From contig JAZOMX010000014.1 of NCBI GenBank assembly GCA_045654245.1, positions 1 through 43,380 of the forward strand: a stretch of 43,380 bases of DNA, in the 5' to 3' direction. Of the stretch, positions 39,935-43,380 are shown in pieces. The notes beneath the pieces are model-generated. The model saw only the letters and a program-made list of their open reading frames with translations. It was not told the DNA's origin and searched no databases. Source of the DNA: UBA10677 sp045654245 (GTDB lineage Bacteria > Bacillota > Clostridia > Christensenellales > Pumilibacteraceae). Every line of letters begins with the position of its first letter. The first letter of the stretch is position 1. A program made the position numbers and the translations under genes.

Positions 39935-40846
39935 TTATTTCGTCGTCATTATTATTTCAGCGTTTCCTTCTAGAACAACTTCTTCTCCTCGCTCGATAAA
40001 GAAACTATTCCCTGCAATAAATTTTTCTCCGTTTATTTTTCCATCGCCCGAAATAACGCAAAATGCGATAAAACTATCGTCGTTTTTAGCGGTATATTTT
40101 CCGCCGTACAAATTAACCTTTTGGCAAGAAAAATACTTACACGTTGTCAGTTTTTTAATACCGTATCCGTCAAAAACTTTTTCTTCGCCACTATTAGTTT
40201 TATCAATAAAACGGCTAAAATCGATTACTTTGAGCGCCTTGTCTAGATGTAGTTGTCTAGGTTTTCCATCAACGCCTAGACGATTATAATCGTACACTCT
40301 ATAAGTGACGTTACTGCTTTGTTGAACTTCGCAAATAAGACAACCCGCTCCGATTGCGTGCAAAGTTCCTGCCTCGATAAGATAGCAGTCGCCCTTTTTT
40401 ACGGGAATAAAATTAAGCGTATCCTCAACCGTGCCGTCCGCCACTTTTTTAACGAATTCTTCTTTCGTTATATCACGCTTAAATCCGCAGTATATACCCG
40501 CGCCCTCGTCAGCGTGGACGATATACCACATTTCAGTTTTTCCGTTGTCGCCCTCGTACTTTTGAGCGTATTCGTCGTCAGGGTGAACTTGTACCGATAG
40601 GTTTTGTTTCGCATCAATATACTTGATAAGCACGGGAAACGGCGTGGGATTTTTGGAAACGGAAAGAGGATTTTTAGCGATATACTCGGATAATTTTTCG
40701 CCACTACCTAGAACGCTTTCTCCGTCGGGATGAACGGAAATTTCCCAACTTTCGCTTATTCTGTCTTCGCCGTTATCTCTACCGTAAAAAGCACGAAGTT
40801 TCGTTCCACCCCAAATATAATCTTTTAGCGCAGGCGTAAGTTTCAT
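39935..40846 (-). CDS. manA: Mannose-6-phosphate isomerase, class I
   Basis: Zinc-dependent interconversion of mannose 6-phosphate and fructose 6-phosphate. Metal ligands are in SVQVHPDDEYA and the TEMWYIV glutamate; EAGTLHAIGAG supplies the last histidine; YDYNRLGVDGKPRQLHL is a family signature. Length 303 aa is the short Firmicutes form. AGGAG precedes the ATG, 9 bp after the flavoprotein gene. It would channel mannose from the GH2 product into glycolysis after phosphorylation, though no mannokinase is in the window. Confidence 0.93.
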   Translation of the reverse strand: MKLTPALKDYIWGGTKLRAFYGRDNGEDRISESWEISVHPDGESVLGSGEKLSEYIAKNPLSVSKNPTPFPVLIKYIDAKQNLSVQVHPDDEYAQKYEGDNGKTEMWYIVHADEGAGIYCGFKRDITKEEFVKKVADGTVEDTLNFIPVKKGDCYLIEAGTLHAIGAGCLICEVQQSSNVTYRVYDYNRLGVDGKPRQLHLDKALKVIDFSRFIDKTNSGEEKVFDGYGIKKLTTCKYFSCQKVNLYGGKYTAKNDDSFIAFCVISGDGKINGEKFIAGNSFFIERGEEVVLEGNAEIIMTTK

Positions 40847-40855
40847 AATTTTCTC

Positions 40856-41395
40856 CTATATATTCTTGCCCATTTCAAACGCTTTCGCTAGCGCATCGGG
40901 ATGAGATAGCACGGCGTTTTCGTCCTCTATTCCACCGCAAAGCAAACTGCCCTTTACGGACGCTTTTGGGTAACACTTAAGCCAACACTCAACGCCACCG
41001 ACTACACCGTCAATCGTGTTTTCGCTCGGGTCGTCTGCCGAGCATAGAACGAAAACTTCTCTAAACTTATAGTCTTTCTTAAATAGCGAGTTCGCTCTAT
41101 CGATTATAGTTTTCATTTGTCCGTTCATTGTATAGTAATAAACGGGCGTAGCGAACACGATTACGTCGCTAACGAGCATTTTTTCGGTAATCTCGTTTGC
41201 GTAGTCGTCAATCACACACTTGCCCAGTTTTTGACAAGCGAAACAACCTTTACAAAACGCAATTTCTTTACCGTAAAGCGAAACGAAATCAACCTCGTGT
41301 CCAACCGATTTTGCTCCCTCGCTAAACTTAAGAGCAAGAGTAGCAGAATTGCTTCCTTTTCTTGGACTCGTAGAAATTACTAATACTTTTTTCAT
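40856..41395 (-). CDS. Flavodoxin-fold NAD(P)H oxidoreductase with Isf-like Cys motif
   Basis: FMN-binding protein of the NADPH-dependent FMN reductase/iron-sulfur flavoprotein group. The phosphate loop is STSPRKGSNS (8-17); a compact set of cysteines C48-x2-C51-x2-C54-x5-C60 matches the [4Fe-4S] motif of archaeal and clostridial Isf proteins; PVYYYTMNGQMKTIIDR is the usual FMN/dimer segment. Length 179 aa. First gene of an operon with manA; GAGG precedes the ATG. It probably moves electrons to an unknown acceptor. Confidence 0.85.
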   Translation of the reverse strand: MKKVLVISTSPRKGSNSATLALKFSEGAKSVGHEVDFVSLYGKEIAFCKGCFACQKLGKCVIDDYANEITEKMLVSDVIVFATPVYYYTMNGQMKTIIDRANSLFKKDYKFREVFVLCSADDPSENTIDGVVGGVECWLKCYPKASVKGSLLCGGIEDENAVLSHPDALAKAFEMGKNI

Positions 41396-41427
41396 ACCGT
41401 TTTTCCTCTTCGTTTTTCTTTTCTAAT

Positions 41428-41457
41428 ATTCTATCGCAACTATGCCGTAATTGTCAA
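41428..41457 (-). promoter_or_regulatory. Promoter of the flavoprotein/manA operon
   Basis: Minus strand TTGACA (41452-41457), 18-bp spacer, TAGAAT (41428-41433). Confidence 0.72.
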
Positions 41458-41497
41458 ATCAATACGCAAAAATATTTAAATATTTTTGTTTTTGATA

Positions 41498-41526
41498 TTG
41501 ATTTTATTACTATTATATGTTATAAT
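41498..41526 (+). promoter_or_regulatory. Promoter of the GH20/sialate esterase operon
   Basis: TTGATT (41498-41503), 17-bp spacer, TATAAT (41521-41526), 23 bp before the start codon. Confidence 0.75.
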
Positions 41527-41549
41527 TACAAAAAACGCTAGGAGTGAAT

Positions 41550-42914
41550 ATGTCTAGATTTATCTTAAAAAGTCCGCTAATCCTTAAAGTGGACGAACAG
41601 TTTATAAACGATACTAACTTGGATTTATTTTCGGGATTTACTTTCGGTAAACTTCCCGTTGTTTTCGAGCGAGGCGTTACTAACGCGTGCTGTTGCGGTA
41701 ACGAGGCTCTACCCGTTCTCCCTGCCGGAAAAGAATACGCTGTTTCAATAACTGAAAACGGCTTTTCCGTTGTGGGCGCTGATTACGGTGGGCTATCCCG
41801 TGGCGTTTACGCTCTTCTATCTACCGTTCAGTTTTTGGGCGACGAACTTTATCTTGAAGAAACTTACTTCGAAAGCGAGTTTACCGTTAAAAACCGTATG
41901 GTACACCTTTGCGTTTTCCCCGAGACTACGCTTTACTTCTTGAGAAGAACTATTCGCCTTTGCGGTGTTCTTGGATTTTCCCAAGTTATCCTAGAATTTT
42001 GGGGAACGCTTAAGTATGATTTTGAACCGGCGCTTGCGTGGAAAAATTACAGTTTTACCAAAGACGAAATTCGTCCTGTGATTGAGGAAATTCGCGCGCT
42101 TGGTATGGAGCCTATCCCTATGTTTAACCACCTAGGCCACGCAACGGGTTCTAGACTTTCGGGTGGAAAACACGTCGTACTTGACCAAAAACCCTCGCTT
42201 TACAATCTCTTTACGCCCGACGGTTGGGCTTGGAACGTAGAAAGCGAACAAGCGCTTACTCTACTTAAGAGCGTTAGAAGTGAACTTTACGAGTTGTTTG
42301 GCGAAACAAAGTATTTCCACCTAGGACTTGACGAGGCGTATATTTACGCTCACTCGCCCTCTATGCGCGCTAAACTACCCGATTTCTTATCAAGAATTAC
42401 GCACGAGGTAGAAAACGAAGGCGCTCGTCCTATGCTTTGGATGGATATGTTCTTACCCGACGAATCGGGTACTACCGAGTGTTGTAAATGCACGCCCGAA
42501 GAAACGGACGCCGTTTTGTCGGCTATTGCTCCCTCGTCGGTACTTGTTGACTGGCAATACGGACTGAAAGAAGCGCCGATAAAAAGTTCGACTTACCTTA
42601 TAGGTCGAGGTTTTGATATTATGGGCGCGCCTTGGTACGGCTATGATAACTGCAAAGCGCATATTAAAACTTGCGTTGACTATAACCTATTCGGCGTTAT
42701 GTTGACCACTTGGCATACCTTAAACTGGCACACTCCGTCAATTTTGCGTTTTGCTCGCCTTTGCGGTGCACACAAAACTCCGTGGTCTGACATTAGCGGT
42801 AGCAACGAAGAAACTTCTACTCTCCTGCGCAAAGTTAGCGTATCGCTCGAGCCTAAGGACGGATATTTAGACGCCGGTTGGTGCGAAAAACAAATTGCAA
42901 TAGACATAAATTAA
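41550..42914 (+). CDS. GH20-family beta-N-acetylhexosaminidase
   Basis: Predicted exo-hexosaminidase removing GlcNAc or GalNAc from glycans. A short alpha/beta N-terminal domain (1-110; AVSITENGFSVVGADYGGLSRGVYALL is the GH20b type pattern) precedes the TIM barrel, in which D261-E262 (HLGLDEA) are the substrate-assisted catalytic pair. The GH20 barrel start reads MVHLCVFP rather than the usual RGxMLD. No signal peptide, so it acts inside the cell. ATG at 41550 is chosen because GGAG (41541-41544) precedes it; a GTG two codons upstream overlaps that site. Length 454 aa. Confidence 0.82.
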   Translation: MSRFILKSPLILKVDEQFINDTNLDLFSGFTFGKLPVVFERGVTNACCCGNEALPVLPAGKEYAVSITENGFSVVGADYGGLSRGVYALLSTVQFLGDELYLEETYFESEFTVKNRMVHLCVFPETTLYFLRRTIRLCGVLGFSQVILEFWGTLKYDFEPALAWKNYSFTKDEIRPVIEEIRALGMEPIPMFNHLGHATGSRLSGGKHVVLDQKPSLYNLFTPDGWAWNVESEQALTLLKSVRSELYELFGETKYFHLGLDEAYIYAHSPSMRAKLPDFLSRITHEVENEGARPMLWMDMFLPDESGTTECCKCTPEETDAVLSAIAPSSVLVDWQYGLKEAPIKSSTYLIGRGFDIMGAPWYGYDNCKAHIKTCVDYNLFGVMLTTWHTLNWHTPSILRFARLCGAHKTPWSDISGSNEETSTLLRKVSVSLEPKDGYLDAGWCEKQIAIDIN

Positions 42915-42931
42915 ACTTAGGGGGTTAGATT

Positions 42932-43380
42932 ATGATTTATCTATCAAATATTTTTTCAGAACACGCTCTTTTCCAGCACTCTACTACGCTTGATATTAGA
43001 GGCAAAGTTACTTCTCGCTCTCTCGTTAAAGCATATCTTTCCGACGGTGAGACGGTATTTTCAGACGGTTCGTGCTTACCCGACGAAAACGGACTGTTTT
43101 GCATTACTCTCGCTACTCCCCCCGCGTCGTTTACTAAGTACGAACTAGTCGTTTCTTGCGCGGACGAGAAAAAAACGATAAGCGATATTTTATTCGGCGA
43201 GTTCTGGTATGCGTGCGGTCAGTCTAATATGGAACTAAACAACTCCACGCAATACGATATGGAAGAAATGAGAATTCGCGCACAAGAACTAAACATTCGT
43301 TTCCTATATATCGTAAAGCCTCTTAACAATATTGATTTTCCTTTTGAGCCCGTTGCTCCATACGAGGCAAATTTTGAGTG
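42932..43380 (+). CDS. Sialate O-acetylesterase-like SGNH hydrolase, N-terminal part
   Basis: Partial, 149 residues before the window ends. The start ATG has AGGGGG upstream, 17 bp after the GH20 stop, so both are in one operon. The first 85 residues are beta-rich; the SGNH nucleophile is S98 in FGEFWYACGQSNME, the motif of bacterial sialate 9-O-acetylesterases, which remove acetyl groups that block sialidases. Some members act on plant polysaccharides instead; the GH20 partner favours host glycans. Confidence 0.82.
   Translation, partial: MIYLSNIFSEHALFQHSTTLDIRGKVTSRSLVKAYLSDGETVFSDGSCLPDENGLFCITLATPPASFTKYELVVSCADEKKTISDILFGEFWYACGQSNMELNNSTQYDMEEMRIRAQELNIRFLYIVKPLNNIDFPFEPVAPYEANFE

Noticed and set aside
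1..43380. CRISPR arrays, tRNA/rRNA genes, insertion sequences and prophage genes
   Set aside because: No regularly spaced long repeats, no tRNA-like cloverleaf ends, and no transposase, integrase or phage structural protein was recognised.

Overview
The window looks like a chromosomal segment of an anaerobic, low-to-moderate-GC Gram-positive bacterium of the Clostridia, probably an uncultured gut lineage; a Christensenellales-like host is my guess, not something the sequence proves. The evidence is sepF, lspA, a YggS-SepF neighbourhood, RqcH (NFACT), DUF6062, near-consensus sigma-A promoters (TTGACA-17-TATAAT), AGGAG ribosome sites, a bifurcating-type [FeFe] hydrogenase operon, and host- or plant-glycan hydrolases. 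No phage, IS element, CRISPR array, tRNA or rRNA was seen. Genes are tightly packed in short operons separated by strong bidirectional terminators.

Layout. 1-5641 (minus strand): tig-clpP-clpX and lon, the classical proteostasis block, with a GH78-like glycosidase inserted in the opposite orientation between clpX and lon. 5787-7481: rqcH, divergent from tig. 7530-11466: a large MacB/FtsX-type ABC exporter fusion and two small membrane proteins. 11538-15120: a cell-envelope/division operon (RimK-like ATP-grasp, yggS, sepF, lspA, rluD-type pseudouridine synthase). 15253-23286: a ten-gene operon for an electron-bifurcating-type [FeFe] hydrogenase (hydA and NuoF-, HndB- and NuoE-like subunits) together with a putative sensory module: an H-cluster protein with Ser at the proton-relay position, two HATPase proteins without a phospho-acceptor domain, two DRTGG-like proteins and a PHP phosphoesterase.

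23383-25252: a SPOR-like membrane protein, a DUF6062 protein with duplicated CxxC...CxxH zinc-like motifs, and a promoter-driven structured RNA of about 185 nt that resembles 6S RNA in size and architecture. 25255-31770: carbohydrate operon (ABC exporter, aldose epimerase-like, phosphoglucomutase, GH2 beta-mannosidase-like). 31891-34698: a DeoR regulator divergent from a zinc alcohol dehydrogenase and a class II aldolase, with a striking 10-bp-period triple TTTATG repeat in the regulator's promoter. 34789-38675: phosphodiesterase, SDR and an NAD synthetase whose glutaminase domain has lost its catalytic triad. 38820-41395: acyl-ACP thioesterase, small membrane protein, manA and an Isf-like flavoprotein. 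41550-end: a GH20 hexosaminidase and the start of a sialate O-acetylesterase, probably the beginning of a host-glycan utilisation operon.

The items most worth a second look are the hydrogenase-linked signalling module, the glutaminase-dead NadE, the candidate 6S-like RNA and the DeoR operator array. All function calls are from motif reading; no database search was run.
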